A DNA stretch of 64,000 nucleotides from contig CM055096.1 of the NCBI GenBank assembly GCA_029204225.1, forward strand, positions 63,765,240 to 63,829,239, read 5' to 3'. Below are positions 42,357 through 52,503 of this stretch, one piece after another (position 1 is the first letter of the stretch; every line of letters begins with the position of its first letter). The notes under the pieces were generated by a model. It did no database searches. It was not told where the DNA came from and saw only the letters and a list, made by a program, of their open reading frames with translations. Made by a program: the position numbers and the translations under genes. This DNA comes from Diphasiastrum complanatum. Taxonomy: Eukaryota > Streptophyta > Lycopodiopsida > Lycopodiales > Lycopodiaceae.

Positions 42357-42743
42357 ATGAGAGTAAGTGAATCATCTTCTAAAGACACTTATCTCCATAA
42401 TGAAGTATTTAGCCTCATTGGCTCTGAGATTAGCATGGTAAACAAGCATGAAGATATGATGCAAACACTTTGGTATTATAGCATGCATAGTCTTGCCAAT
42501 TTGGATGAGTCTAATTCTCTAGATCGTGGTAACATGATGTTAGATCTTTGTGATCCTAATAAATCAAGAAGAAATCTTTATTTTCTCATGAAGGAGCATG
42601 CACATGAAGGAGGAGCAAGCCTCAAGGTCAAGCATCTACATGAAAATTGGAAGGAATCAATTTTGGAGGTGCTAGGATGGTGCAAAGCTCTCAAGTTCAT
42701 CAAAGATGTCAACATCAAAGAAGCACTATCATGGATATGGTGA
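42357..42743 (+). pseudogene. Continuation of LARD ORF after a stop
   Basis: MRVSESSSKDTYLHNEVFSL repeats the MRISEASKVDTYIHKQVVSL of residues 283-302 in the preceding ORF, so this is the end of the second internal repeat unit, separated by the TGA at 42330. The rest (HSLANLDESNS; MKEHAHEGGAS) is unrecognised. Confidence 0.4.
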
Positions 42744-42869
42744 TTTCAGATCAACATCAAGCTCATTGGCTGATCTTTACACCTTTTGAACCAGCAAAGA
42801 CCAATTCAGCCCATGGAGTCAAGTTCAAGATCATCATGTTTTCCATCAAGCTAGATTTACCAAGCTAGA

Positions 42870-43701
42870 TCTAGATCAATTCTAGACACAAAATCCTAAC
42901 AAAAACAATCATTAATTGAAGGTAAGTGTACTTTATGGTTTCACACGTGTGAAACACTGTTTTAGTACGGACTCCAACCTGAAAATCAAGTACACATTGA
43001 TAGAACCTCAAAACAATCAAACAAATGTAGACAAATGGAGAGAATCACTCAAAATTGTTTCCAAAACCAAGATTGGTGTCTCACAATGATTATGGCCAAA
43101 TGTGGCTCTATATATACAATAAGTGGGAGCTCGTAATACTGATCATCCCTCTGATCCCACATGTGTGAAGGTGCTTTGTCATATGATGATTCATCATGCA
43201 AAACTGACACTTGGACAAAACCTTCTATTTTGAGCACTTTTGGTCCATTTTCCTTCTATATGGAGATCTACTTGAAAATCTTCTAGAAGTCAAAAATTTG
43301 TCTACTTCAGCTTATTCCACACATGTGAGCTGTCCTCTACACATGGGATGTGACACCTAACCAAAGGATGTGGCTCATGCAATCAATAGATTGATGCCAT
43401 GTGTCATATGTCTAGAAAACTAGTTTTTGGCTTTTTTAGCCACTAGAACTTGAATTAAATCATATGTACAACCTATATGATTATGGTACATGACAAGTAC
43501 ACTATTTTCACACGTGGGAACAGGCTCCACACATGTGTGTTTATCTATATACAAGATTTTTGGCCTCTACCAAGCTTATTTTTGCATTTTTCACACTCAT
43601 CTTAATTTGAAGTAGATTGATAGATCAAGTAATCTGACAACCAATCCCTCTTGAGGATCAGATTAGGATCCACTCTTGGTTCTTTTTGTACTTTTTGCAC
43701 A
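42870..43701 (+). mobile_element. LARD 3' LTR with inverted 726-bp block
   Basis: 832 bp. 42870-43595 is the reverse complement of the first 726 bp of the 5' LTR (38423-39148), ending exactly in TTTTTCACA. 43596-43701 is the last 106 bp in normal orientation and ends GCACA at the TSD. The promoter-bearing part therefore points the wrong way. No PPT is visible before 42870. Confidence 0.9.
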
Positions 43702-43706
43702 CTATC

Positions 43707-44240
43707 TAGAAAAAACAACATGATACGAGAAAACGATATGACGTATCGAGCTTGCGTACCATTTACCAAAATGAAATGGCAAATCGATACTTGATATCGA
43801 TTTGTCGTATTATCTTCACCTGTTTTAGAATCGAGCTTGAATATTCTTGAATATTGAAATACTTTAGAAATTAATCATGATTATTGTGAACACTCTTGAA
43901 CAAAGATCATGAATGCTAAAATGTGATTATTCAGAAATAAAGATTGCAATTGTTAATTTTGGTTACTTTTGCTAAACTTTTTTTGTAGATTTGAATGAAG
44001 TCAACGATTTGGCAACTCTTAGCTTGACTAGTGTAAGAAGAGATATATGTGAGATCTTCCATTAAAAGCTCTTCATTTGCCTACCTGAATCATGTGATCC
44101 ACCATCGTGGGTTCTAGGCTTCCAAACCATCAAATATGATTTAATACCATGATAACCCAAACCTCTCATAATCTTAATTAATTCACAAGCTAAGTTAGGC
44201 CCTTTGAATCCAAGATTAGACAACTATGGGCTTGACATAC
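43707..44240. other. Exon-like junction and LTR sequence, no intact gene
   Basis: Continues the locus interrupted by the LARD element. Near 43985 TTTTTTTGTAG|ATTTGAATGAAGTCAACGA strongly resembles 50250 (TTTTGTAG|ATTTGGGATGAAGACAA), with a similar preceding intron containing GTGAATATTGATC-like words, so it is a shared exon boundary of a dispersed gene family. From about 44060 the sequence is probably LTR of the minus-strand chromovirus remnant. Confidence 0.4.
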
Positions 44241-44440
44241 ATCCCCTCTTAAAAATTTATGTCCTAAAAACTTAAAGTTAAAGAAGTTTTTTTTTTCAAA
44301 GCTTTCTCCTTGTTTCCAAAAATCATCATCATTCAGATGACCTTTCCATCAAACTAGATACTTAGTAGTTAAACAATTATAGAATTATTTCCTCAAATGT
44401 AGTGTCTTTTAGGGCTAAATAATGGTCCTCTATATCAAGT
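44241..44440 (-). pseudogene. Chromovirus (gypsy) 3' end: chromodomain and PPT
   Basis: On the minus strand LDIEDHYLALKDTTFEEIIL, a frame change, then KYLV-stop-WKGHLNDDDFWKQGESFE, which fits the Y-L-V-K/R-W-K-G chromodomain of chromoviruses (TGA likely from CGA Arg). It is followed by AAGAGGGGA (44250-44242) as polypurine tract and an LTR start TGTATGTCAAGCCCATAG at 44241. Confidence 0.55.
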
Positions 44441-46106
44441 GAACAACTTGTGATGTTTGATAGTACCCATTATTTTATAATCCTTCAGAATTTGAAATTA
44501 TATTTAATCCCTACTTGAAAATATTGAGGCAAAATATACATCCGAATACAAGAGTTGAAGAGATAATATGCTAGACGATCTTGCATATGAAAGTTAATAT
44601 GACTTTGACAATGCACATGAATCACAAACTCTATTGATGCTAGAAAGAGATTTTGGAAGACCAAACACAACTTTCCTTTTTTTCCATTTCCTCCAATGCC
44701 TTGAAATTGGGATGTCCTATGAAAGTTTGTAAAAGTTATCGATGTTGATTGGATGTCCTTGCTTCTTCTCATAATATTCTATGAACTGAATTTTTTATAG
44801 TGTTAAGCACGTAAGTAATGTTTTCCAAAGTGTTGTTCTAAGCCATCATTATTACAAGGGATGGAGAAGTTTGAACAAAGTGGGCCAACAATGAACTATG
44901 ATAGATGATAGATTGACATAAAGAGGAGACACATAGACAAAAAAAAAGCTATGCTAGTTGTTTCTAATACTCAAAAGACAAGTTTTGATCATGACTTCAA
45001 ATCACAATGCATGATCATAGGATTCTCATGGTTACACAATTGTTGAAAGCATTTTGTTACTCGTTCTTAACTTGATGATCATAATATTTTACTTTTCTCA
45101 TCTACAATGTGTAACAATATTAGCCCACAAGGTTATGGAGCAAAAGATTATACGGATCCAGAATTTTATTTTATTTATCAAGTCAACTATGACAATTTTA
45201 ATGTCTTTTCATTTATATTGAATCATCACAATATGTTGAACAAGCTTTGATCACATGCCACACAATTTGTTTTTTTGTAAGTTTATGAAAAAATGGTCAA
45301 TGATGTTACAAGTTGGAAAGAACATTACAACAACAACCCAATTTTCAAAAATCCAATACAAGCAAAATACTTTATTAAATTTTGATACATATATATGTGG
45401 GATGTGCATGACTTTTTTTGGGTACGACAATTAGTCTAGTAAGATATCTATTTCTATTTTTTATTAAAATTTTGATATACATATGTATACACTGTTGGGT
45501 TTGTATGAAAGAATATTTGTTTAGAAAATTATTTTATCAGATCTGATACCACTCTTGTTGAATATGAAATCTAGAAAACATTAAATTTTGACATGATCTT
45601 TACCAACTGTTGAATTCAGACTATTCCTTAGATCTTGACCAGAGGAATATCTTTATGGTGTCAAAGGCAACCATGAAAGGAGCGAAACATTTAGGCATCT
45701 ATGACAGCCATGCTTCCTTCGATATAGATATTTCAAATGAGTCATGGAACGAGTATCAGTACAAGAGAGAGGAATTATCATAAAGCATTCGTCGATGCAA
45801 ACACACATAAAAAAAATAGAGAATCTACGTTAAGCTGTTGTGAATACAATGATGAAATCACGATCCTATGCCTGAGAATCGTTCACAATAATATCGCACT
45901 ATATGTTGTGATCTTACTACGCTAGTTACAGAAAAGTGCTCAGTTTTATATGACCTACAAGTTTTTGCCCTTCAGTTTCACTCATCGTAGAACTCTGAGT
46001 TTTAAGTGGGTGGAGAAAAGAGCATTTAAGCTTATCGAAGTCCATTGCACATAAACTTCAGCTCAGTATACCATACATAACCTACAAGTCCTTCATTTCT
46101 TGAGAT
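44441..46106. other. Unassigned; minus-strand PBS-like site at 45540-45551
   Basis: No gene recognised. The minus strand at 45551-45540 reads TGGTATCAGATC, 11/12 to the initiator-Met primer site, preceded by ...TTCAACAAGAG, compatible with an LTR lying to its right. Matching LTR copies were not found by eye. Confidence 0.35.
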
Positions 46107-46540
46107 GGATGTGGATTCCGATTTTGAGTAAATAGATGACGGTGAATCTGAATACAAAAATCAATCTAATTATGATTTTGAAGGTTAGTATTATGGGCAC
46201 AACGATGACGAATCCAATGAGTGCGAACAAGTGTCATATGGAGACTATCTGGAAAATAATGAAAAACATTTTGATGATTATGATGATCAACAAGTTTACC
46301 ATGTCAGTCAACATAACCCAAGTGGTGGCGCTTATAGCAGTGACAGTGACATTGAGGAACTGAAATAACGTCAATCAAAATGTCATTGTTACCAATATCC
46401 TCATATGGACCAATCTTCCCAACCTATGGTGAAAACAACCTTCCACAAGTTTGATGGTAGAGATACTCATATGGATGTGAGAGTATGGTTGGACAACTTT
46501 CACATGTATTTTCAATCACATCCAACGTAAAAAGCATTAA
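46107..46540 (+). pseudogene. Retrotransposon gag fragment with acidic leader
   Basis: Plus strand: an acidic stretch (DVDSDFE, YYGHNDDESNECEQVSYGDY, HFDDYDDQQVYHVSQ, SDSDIEELK) is followed by MVKTTFHKFDGRDTHMDVRV and WLDNFHMYFQSHPT. That matches the gag start pattern F-x-G-x-x-D-x-x-x-W-L-x-x-x-x-x-Y-F of plant gypsy elements. Stops interrupt it and the rest is missing; it ends within 60 bp of the SAUR stop codon. Confidence 0.5.
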
Positions 46541-46592
46541 AAGCATTAGGCTACCCCGCCTTTAATGTGTTGAAACATGGACCAACAGATAT

Positions 46593-46997
46593 CTAACTAT
46601 GAAGCAGCTCAGCAATATCCATTGTCTGAGCTGAGGGATCCTCGTTTTCTACAAGCCACAGCAATTGCCGAAAAGTCTTTACCTCGCAAGCGATTTTGAT
46701 CCCATTACTGTACCGGAATTCGAACTCTGTTGCTGATTTCTCAAGGAGTGCCTTGAAGATCCTGTGACTCAGGTACCGAATGGGCACCACAAACCGATGC
46801 GGCTCTCTCCCAACATATAAAGCAAGATAGCCCTTCGGAATTTGATCATAAGTGCCACTCCGTAAACGCTTTGTAGAGGAGCTTTGACGAAGCAACTGGT
46901 GGTAGCTCGCATAAGTGGGTCTATCAAACAAAGGATTGATAAGTCTCCTGAGCTTGATCACGATCCCTTTCAGCTGAAGAGCACCTCTGAACCTCAT
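46593..46997 (-). CDS. SAUR family auxin-responsive protein
   Basis: Intronless 134-codon frame. SAURs are small plant proteins that inhibit PP2C-D phosphatases and promote cell expansion in response to auxin; the member-specific role is unknown. The core is visible: GTYDQIPKGYLALYVGREPH, RFVVPIRYLSHRIFKALLEK and EFEFRYSNGIKIACEV, matching the VPKGH-AVYVG / RF-VP--YL-HP-F--LL / EFGF--GGL-IPC pattern. The N-terminus MRFRGALQLKGIVIKLRR is the usual basic SAUR start, so I chose the ATG at 46997 over the upstream in-frame ATG at 47072. There are no internal stops, so it is probably functional. It is flanked by gag debris downstream. Confidence 0.88.
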   Translation of the reverse strand: MRFRGALQLKGIVIKLRRLINPLFDRPTYASYHQLLRQSSSTKRLRSGTYDQIPKGYLALYVGREPHRFVVPIRYLSHRIFKALLEKSATEFEFRYSNGIKIACEVKTFRQLLWLVENEDPSAQTMDIAELLHS

Positions 46998-48640
46998 GAC
47001 GTGTTTCTTAGTATGCAGATGAGAACTTAAAAGAAGACTATAGATCCAGTGATAGATTGTCAACAAGGTCAACTACACTAGCGATACTGTATCCGTCTAC
47101 ATTATAACATATGAAGCAAGAAATCGTTGGCAGCTAATCCTTGCACTCAATTGCTAGACGTATAAAGAGATAGATAGCTGATTTGCATGCAGTAATCTTT
47201 GCAATCAATTCCAGTGTATGTGTTCTAGATCCACAGATTGATCTGAAACCATTACTGCAAAGCTGAAGCTACAGTGATGATCTGTACTGTCGTATAAACA
47301 CAGCTCCAGCTCCCTGCTATCATGCGTAAAGGGAGAATGGCTGAATTGGGTGCAGTGATATTCTTTCAGGCATAGTTCTGATCCTAGGTACTTACAAAGC
47401 CTCCTTAATATGCAGAATAAGAGAGACAAGAGAGAGAGAGTTAAAGTCCTAACCGAGCCCAACTTCTATCGAGTGCGTACACCTCATACGGAAGGGGAAG
47501 TCGAAATCGAAGTAGGCACCGGCCGCCAAGCCTTCCTTAGCCTTCCCTCCAAGTTCCTTACCATGCATGGTCTAAGTAGCCTAGTATACTAAAAAGATCA
47601 TAGAAAGCTTCATTTCTTGCAATAGGTAATTAGTTGAATAGAGCAAATCTTTGTGGTCCCAAAACTTTGACTGGAATTGCTTTATGATTTTGAGGTGATC
47701 CCAAGATTAGATTTTGTACTATACCGAATGGACCGGGCAGAGGCCATTTTGCCCGGGAAGGATTTCCAAAAAAATTTTAGGCATCGCCTAAAAAAATTCT
47801 AGAAATTCTCATTCCATTGCGTAATGGATTTTTGGACTCTTTTTAAACCAAGCCTTTGCTGTCACGTGGCAGGCGCAAGCAGAATTAGCACTAAAAAAAG
47901 TTGAGACCAATCTGGTGTTGCCACATGGCAGACGCTTTAAATCTGTTCAGAAATGGGTAGAATAGTCACCAAAAATCCATTACGAACTCATTTCATCGGT
48001 TGAAGCCAATTTTTTCAAGAAAAATCTATTTGGTGGGTTCAAAATAATTTATTGGAGATTCACATTTTGGAAGTACGAGATGAAATGAGTTTTGCGGCCA
48101 TGGATCTAATTATTTCATTGGCTCTTCAGACAAATGAGAACATACAAGAAATGACGTGTTTTGCAGGGGCACGGATCTTGGGGTCATGGGGCATCGATCT
48201 TACTTATTTCATTGGCTTTTTGAACAAACGAGAAGATACAAGAAATGACATGTGTAAGATGTTGAGATATTGACTTGCTAGTATTGTAAATTTTTTTCGT
48301 AACAATTTGCCATGTTTGAGATGACATGTGCATGTCATATGTGGATTTTGGGGTCTTCAAGGTGATTTTTTTGCCTTTTAAAAAAAAAAGTGTCTTTATA
48401 GTATAATTATTGTTGTTTGATTGTTCCTTCTTGTTTGTTGTAATAAAGTTGGACGAGCACATTTGTCATATTGATTGGGGGTGCATGTTGGACCCTACCT
48501 CATCCAATGATGATCCATAAGGCTTGAAACATTTTATCATGCATCATGATTATGAATGAAGGATTTCAAATTGGTGGGTCAAGATGGCCAATAAGTTCTT
48601 CCTAAATAAGATACATTTATGAAGTTGAGCTATAGTAATA
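46998..48640. other. SAUR upstream region and unassigned sequence
   Basis: No further gene. The block 47440-47590 is less AT-rich than its surroundings and open on the plus strand (VRTPHTEGEVEIEVGTG; RQAFLSLPSKFLTMHG); it might be organelle-derived, but this is only an impression. Around 47760-47840 imperfect palindromes (GGCATCGCC, CCATTGCGTAATGG) occur. No promoter motif for the SAUR gene can be assigned with confidence. Confidence 0.35.
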
Positions 48641-48651
48641 AATGGTCCTTG

Positions 48652-48822
48652 TCCTTGAACAAAAGAGACATCTTTGAACTTGAAGAGTAATGCTTTTTGG
48701 TTTCCAAGAGGAGATTCGAACCTGGGACCAAAGAAACTCTGGATGCCAAGCTAACGAATTGAACCGACCCCAAATGGTCCATCCTTGAACAAAAGAGGCA
48801 TCTTTGAACTTGAAGAGTAATG
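48652..48822. repeat. 41-bp direct repeats around a tRNA-like sequence
   Basis: 48652-48692 and 48782-48822 are identical except for one base (TCCTTGAACAAAAGAG, then R, CATCTTTGAACTTG). The similarity extends slightly upstream (AATGGTCC). They are much longer than a SINE target duplication would normally be, so a small segmental duplication is also possible. Confidence 0.85.
48699..48770 (-). ncRNA. tRNA-like sequence or SINE head (pol III boxes)
   Basis: On the minus strand TTAGCTTGG (A-box-like) near the start and GGTTCGAATCT (B box, consensus GGTTCGANNCC) about 35 bases on give pol III spacing. The ends do not pair as an acceptor stem and the T-stem is imperfect, so it is a tRNA pseudogene or a tRNA-derived SINE rather than a working tRNA. 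Confidence 0.5.
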
Positions 48823-50095
48823 AAGAGGCTACAAATTTGAAAGAAGAATAAGCAGTGCTGCACATTGAAGGGAAACTCTACCGCTCAAAAATATAGGTTT
48901 CCCATAAAACTGAAGGAATGCCCATTTATTTACTTTCATATTTGAAGGGTGCATGATTTAAATGCCCTTCATTTGAAGGGCAAAAGGCCTAGGACTGGTA
49001 TTCTGCCCTTCGATTTGCAGCACTGAGAATAAGCATGGATGATGTAGAAGGGAGCAAATGCATTACAAATGCTTTTTTGGCCTTGCCTTGTAAAGGCAAT
49101 ACTAGGTGTTGAGGTCGGTCAATGGAGTTTGAAAAAAAGTCAACGTTAAGGGATATCATGTGGTGGTAGTCTTAATTTTTAAGGCTAAAACCTTAGCTAA
49201 GGGCTAAAATAACATATTGTCATTTAAAGATTAGCATGAAATCATGCAAACATTGCATGATGCATAAGCAAAAGCTAAAGCTACTTCATTTTGCATGACC
49301 CATAAGTAATAATTCGTTGTATAACAAAAAATTTTTTTCTTAAGATGCAAAATTTCCAAATATATATCTGTAGGATTTCGCAGAATAAATGAATCTAATA
49401 GAAAGAAATAATGGACAGTTCTCGCTCTCTCTCACTGTCTTCATTGCATGTTTTGAAGCTAACGTTGTTTTTGTTCTCAAAGATCTCAACATAGTAGATA
49501 AATTCGTCATTCTTCTCAAAGTGCAAGTACATTAACTCAACTAAATTCAGAAACGTTGGATTGAAATAACTGAATTTCAGCTGCAGGATAGAAAAAATGA
49601 ATATTGAAGTTTTTTTTCTTTTCTTCTAAGACTAAAGTCTTAGTTAGTTTCAGGTAGAGCTTTGTCAACAAGCAGACACCCAACCGAGACATCCCTACTT
49701 AAGTGTGCTTCACTCCCATTTATGTTATTCAGCTATTGCATGTGTTTCTATTTACAATGAGCCAATTTACCTGTTATTTGTTAGCAGATTGATGGTAATG
49801 CTATGATGCCAAGACAATATGCAAATAGACGTTGACTCTCTATATAATACTACGATGCCTCATTGCTTCGAAAGAAAAATCGATTACGATCTTTTCAAGA
49901 TAGCCGATGGTATAAACCAAAGGCATCAAATCCACAAAAAACCAAATCATGATCAAAATTTTGCAGAATCATATGCTTCAAATTGGTAGACAATGAATAG
50001 TGCGATGAACCATAGAGCAGTTCGAACACTACGTATTCCGAAAAAAGTTTGCTCAAAATAAAGTAAGGCCATTCCTTCTACGAAAACCCTAATAA
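48823..50095. other. No gene seen
   Basis: AT-rich, short frames only. Repeated TGAAGGGCA-type words at 48940-49010 are the only local pattern. A plant telo-box-like AAAACCCTAA at about 50083-50092 sits just before the ATG of the next fragment. Confidence 0.35.
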
Positions 50096-50610
50096 CGATG
50101 GCGAGGCTCATCACGCATTGTGAATTTGGTCATATTTTAGGTTAAATTAGATTTTTGAAATTAGGTTTAGGGCTAATTTTCATGCGACCCTGTACTACAA
50201 CTATTTCAATATTCTCGTTTGTTCATTTTGATTACCTGTGCTAAAATTGTTTTGTAGATTTGGGATGAAGACAATTATTTGGCAAGTGACAACAAGAAAA
50301 TTTTGAATACCACAATAAATAAGAACTTAAAAAGGTCTTTTTCCTCAACAAGTTCAGGGCCAAAGAATAAGTTTCCAAAAAGGTGCGATGAAAGTAACAA
50401 ATTGAGTTTGGTACAATCTAAAGCCTCCCACCAAACAATTGATAATAGTAAAGAAATAAGAAAATAAACTAGTCCAACACATTTATATTGAGATCAAGCA
50501 ATTCAACTATATGATGTGCATCCCAATACTAGATGTGGTTTATTTGTGGGTCAAATTTGGATGAAGTATGGCAATTGGAACAGTAGAACTACATATGGAA
50601 AATATTTAAA
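50096..50610 (+). pseudogene. 5' exon fragments of an unidentified gene
   Basis: ATGGCGAGGCTC starts MARLITHCEFGHIL and is followed by a GT at 50143. After a T-rich stretch, TTTTGTAG|ATTTGG (50254) opens IWDEDNYLASDNKKILNT and a Lys/Ser-rich frame to a stop at 50467, with further readable sequence RCGLFVGQIWMKYGNWNSRT to about 50605. The phase across the apparent intron does not fit perfectly, so it is damaged or misread. The acceptor and first exon bases recur at 43985. It may be the N-terminal part of the same dispersed gene as at 27.9-30.3 kb; that link is inferred from shared intron words only. Confidence 0.35.
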
Positions 50611-50634
50611 ATTTGATGTGAATACTGAGAAAAG

Positions 50635-50945
50635 GATATTTTGAGATATTGATCGTGAATGTTGTGAATATAAGTGATCATGAATATTGTGAATATTGAT
50701 CGTAAAAATTATGAATGCTGATCTAGAATTGCAAGTATTGAGAAATAAATATTATGAGATATTGATCGTGAATATTCTGAATACTGATCATGAACCTTGT
50801 GAATACTAATCATGAATGTTGTGAATACTGATATTGACTACTAATCTAAAATTGCGAATACTGAAAAACGAATTTATTGAGATATTCATTGTGAATATTG
50901 ATCGTGAATATGAATTGTGAAAATTAATCATGAATACTACTCAAA
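50635..50945. repeat. Degenerate tandem repeat, GATATTGATCGTGAAT type
   Basis: About ten loosely conserved units of GATCRTGAATATTGTGAATA(C/T)T fill this stretch. A few related units occur at 43850-43920. Confidence 0.75.
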
Positions 50946-51426
50946 ATGCATAAAATGAATTGATCTTATAGAAACACAAATTCTACATAATTTTAAGAAT
51001 CTCAAACGACATACAAGTCATGAAAAATCTAGTCATTACTGAATATAGATCTATTTTTAGATAAAACTATCTTAAATGGCTAAAGCATTTTAAAGGAATC
51101 AAAAAATTCTATGCTCCAAGAATACTTATTTGAGTGCCTGGCCATCTTCTCGGATTCTCCCAAACGACTTATCGTTGTGAAAGAGCTCAATGTGAGAGAA
51201 TAGTCGCCCATGTCATCAACGTCTATCATGTGTGAGCGAGGATCGGAGGCAAAAATATAATGGCATGAAAATAGCAAAATGCTATGCTCCCTAGGTTGCA
51301 TGGGAGAAAATGGGACGTGATTAACTTTATATAGTGGCTGACTCCAAATTCTACAGAAATGGATTCATAAAAATTTCAAATCCATTGAATGATTTTAATG
51401 GTTTTTGGAGTCTGCAATTGATAGTA

Positions 51427-52475
51427 TGAAGAAACCTAAAGTTTCTAATTGTCAAAGCTTTTGTGTTTTTCCTTGCACTTTTCAGACTGCTGCATTTTTT
51501 AGCTAAGTTTTCGCACAGTCTGCATATTTGAACCAACTTTCATAGAATTCGTATTTGTTGCACTTCCCGAAAAGCCGACACAAGGCCAAAATATGACTTA
51601 GAACACATTCCATGGACCTTAGGCTTTTTTGCATTTCCAAAAATGTGACACTTAGTTCAAAATGACTTAGAATATATCTTTCGTCTACCTTCGGCTTTTT
51701 TGCATTTCTGAAAAAATGCAACACTAGTCTAAAATGACATAAAACATTGGTTTTGCCGACCTTCAAATTTTTCGCCTTTTCCGAAAAAATGTGCGACATG
51801 CGAACCTTCGGGGTTTTCGCATTTTCACCACATTGCCAAAATGACTTAAAACACATCTTCTGCTGACGTTCATATTTTTTGCATTTCAAAATGCGACATC
51901 AAGCTTTTTTTTAATTTTCGGCTTTCACAATTTTGAATCGGCACAGCGTGAAGAGCAGAAAATGGTTAAGGCATGGAAGAAAGTGACAGGCAACCAGAAG
52001 CAGTTGTAATTGGGCATAATACGTTCTTTTTATTAAAGCAGATTAGCTAAAGATATTTCTCAGTTGTTTACATATAGGCAGATAGACAGAAAATTAGCAG
52101 TAGCTAGTTTTTCATGAGAGAAAATACCTCTCTTGTGCCAACGCACTGATCTGGGGAACAAACAGTGCTCAAAGTTGTTGTTGTAAACTTAATTTTAACA
52201 ATAGATGAGTTGTAGCATTCTGCCTATTGTGTGTAATTTGTGAATGATGTGTGATGTTTGCTTGCAGTAGATATAACTTTCGTTGTTTCTCAATTGTTGA
52301 TTGCTGATTCAACATTATCTATTGATTATAAATTAACATCAGATCTATAGTGTCAGTCTGTTGCTCAAAAGATGATTGATCGTAGTATGAAGAAGTAGCT
52401 ACAACTAGTACAAAGATCGACTCGATCCGAGTATGCGCGTCCACGTCGGAAATTTTCTGCATAGATTTTCCAACA
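51427..52475 (+). mobile_element. Copia-2 5' LTR
   Basis: 1049 bp from TGAAGAAACC to TTTTCCAACA. It contains 4-5 tandem units of about 75 bp (51555-51905) built around ACCTTCGGCTTTTTTGCATT and AAAATGACTTAAAACA. The same array is in the 3' LTR. It lacks a segment of roughly 70 bp present in the 3' copy at about 57358-57440. Confidence 0.85.
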
Positions 52476-52476
52476 G

Positions 52477-52488
52477 TGGTATTAGAGC
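52477..52488 (+). other. Copia-2 primer binding site
   Basis: TGGTATTAGAGC, 11/12 to the initiator-Met tRNA site, one base after the LTR end. Confidence 0.85.
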
Positions 52489-52503
52489 CTGGTTACTCAA
52501 ACT

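Larger units (their letters stand above)
38423..43701 (+). mobile_element. Complete LARD-like LTR retrotransposon with 5-bp TSD
   Basis: Flanked by CTATC at 38418-38422 and 43702-43706. The 5' LTR is 833 bp, followed by a perfect primer binding site. The 3.6-kb interior is mostly non-coding with one long zinc-knuckle ORF, and the 3' LTR has an internal inversion. No protease, complete RT, RNase H or integrase is present, so it depends on another element. The solo LTR at 23723-24547 belongs to the same family. Confidence 0.93.

Noticed and set aside
47410-47592. Small ORF in a GC-richer block near the SAUR gene
   Set aside because: No recognisable domain and no splice or promoter support; an organelle insertion is possible but unproven.
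48699-48770. Functional tRNA gene
   Set aside because: The acceptor stem does not pair and the T-stem is mismatched; only internal promoter-like boxes remain.
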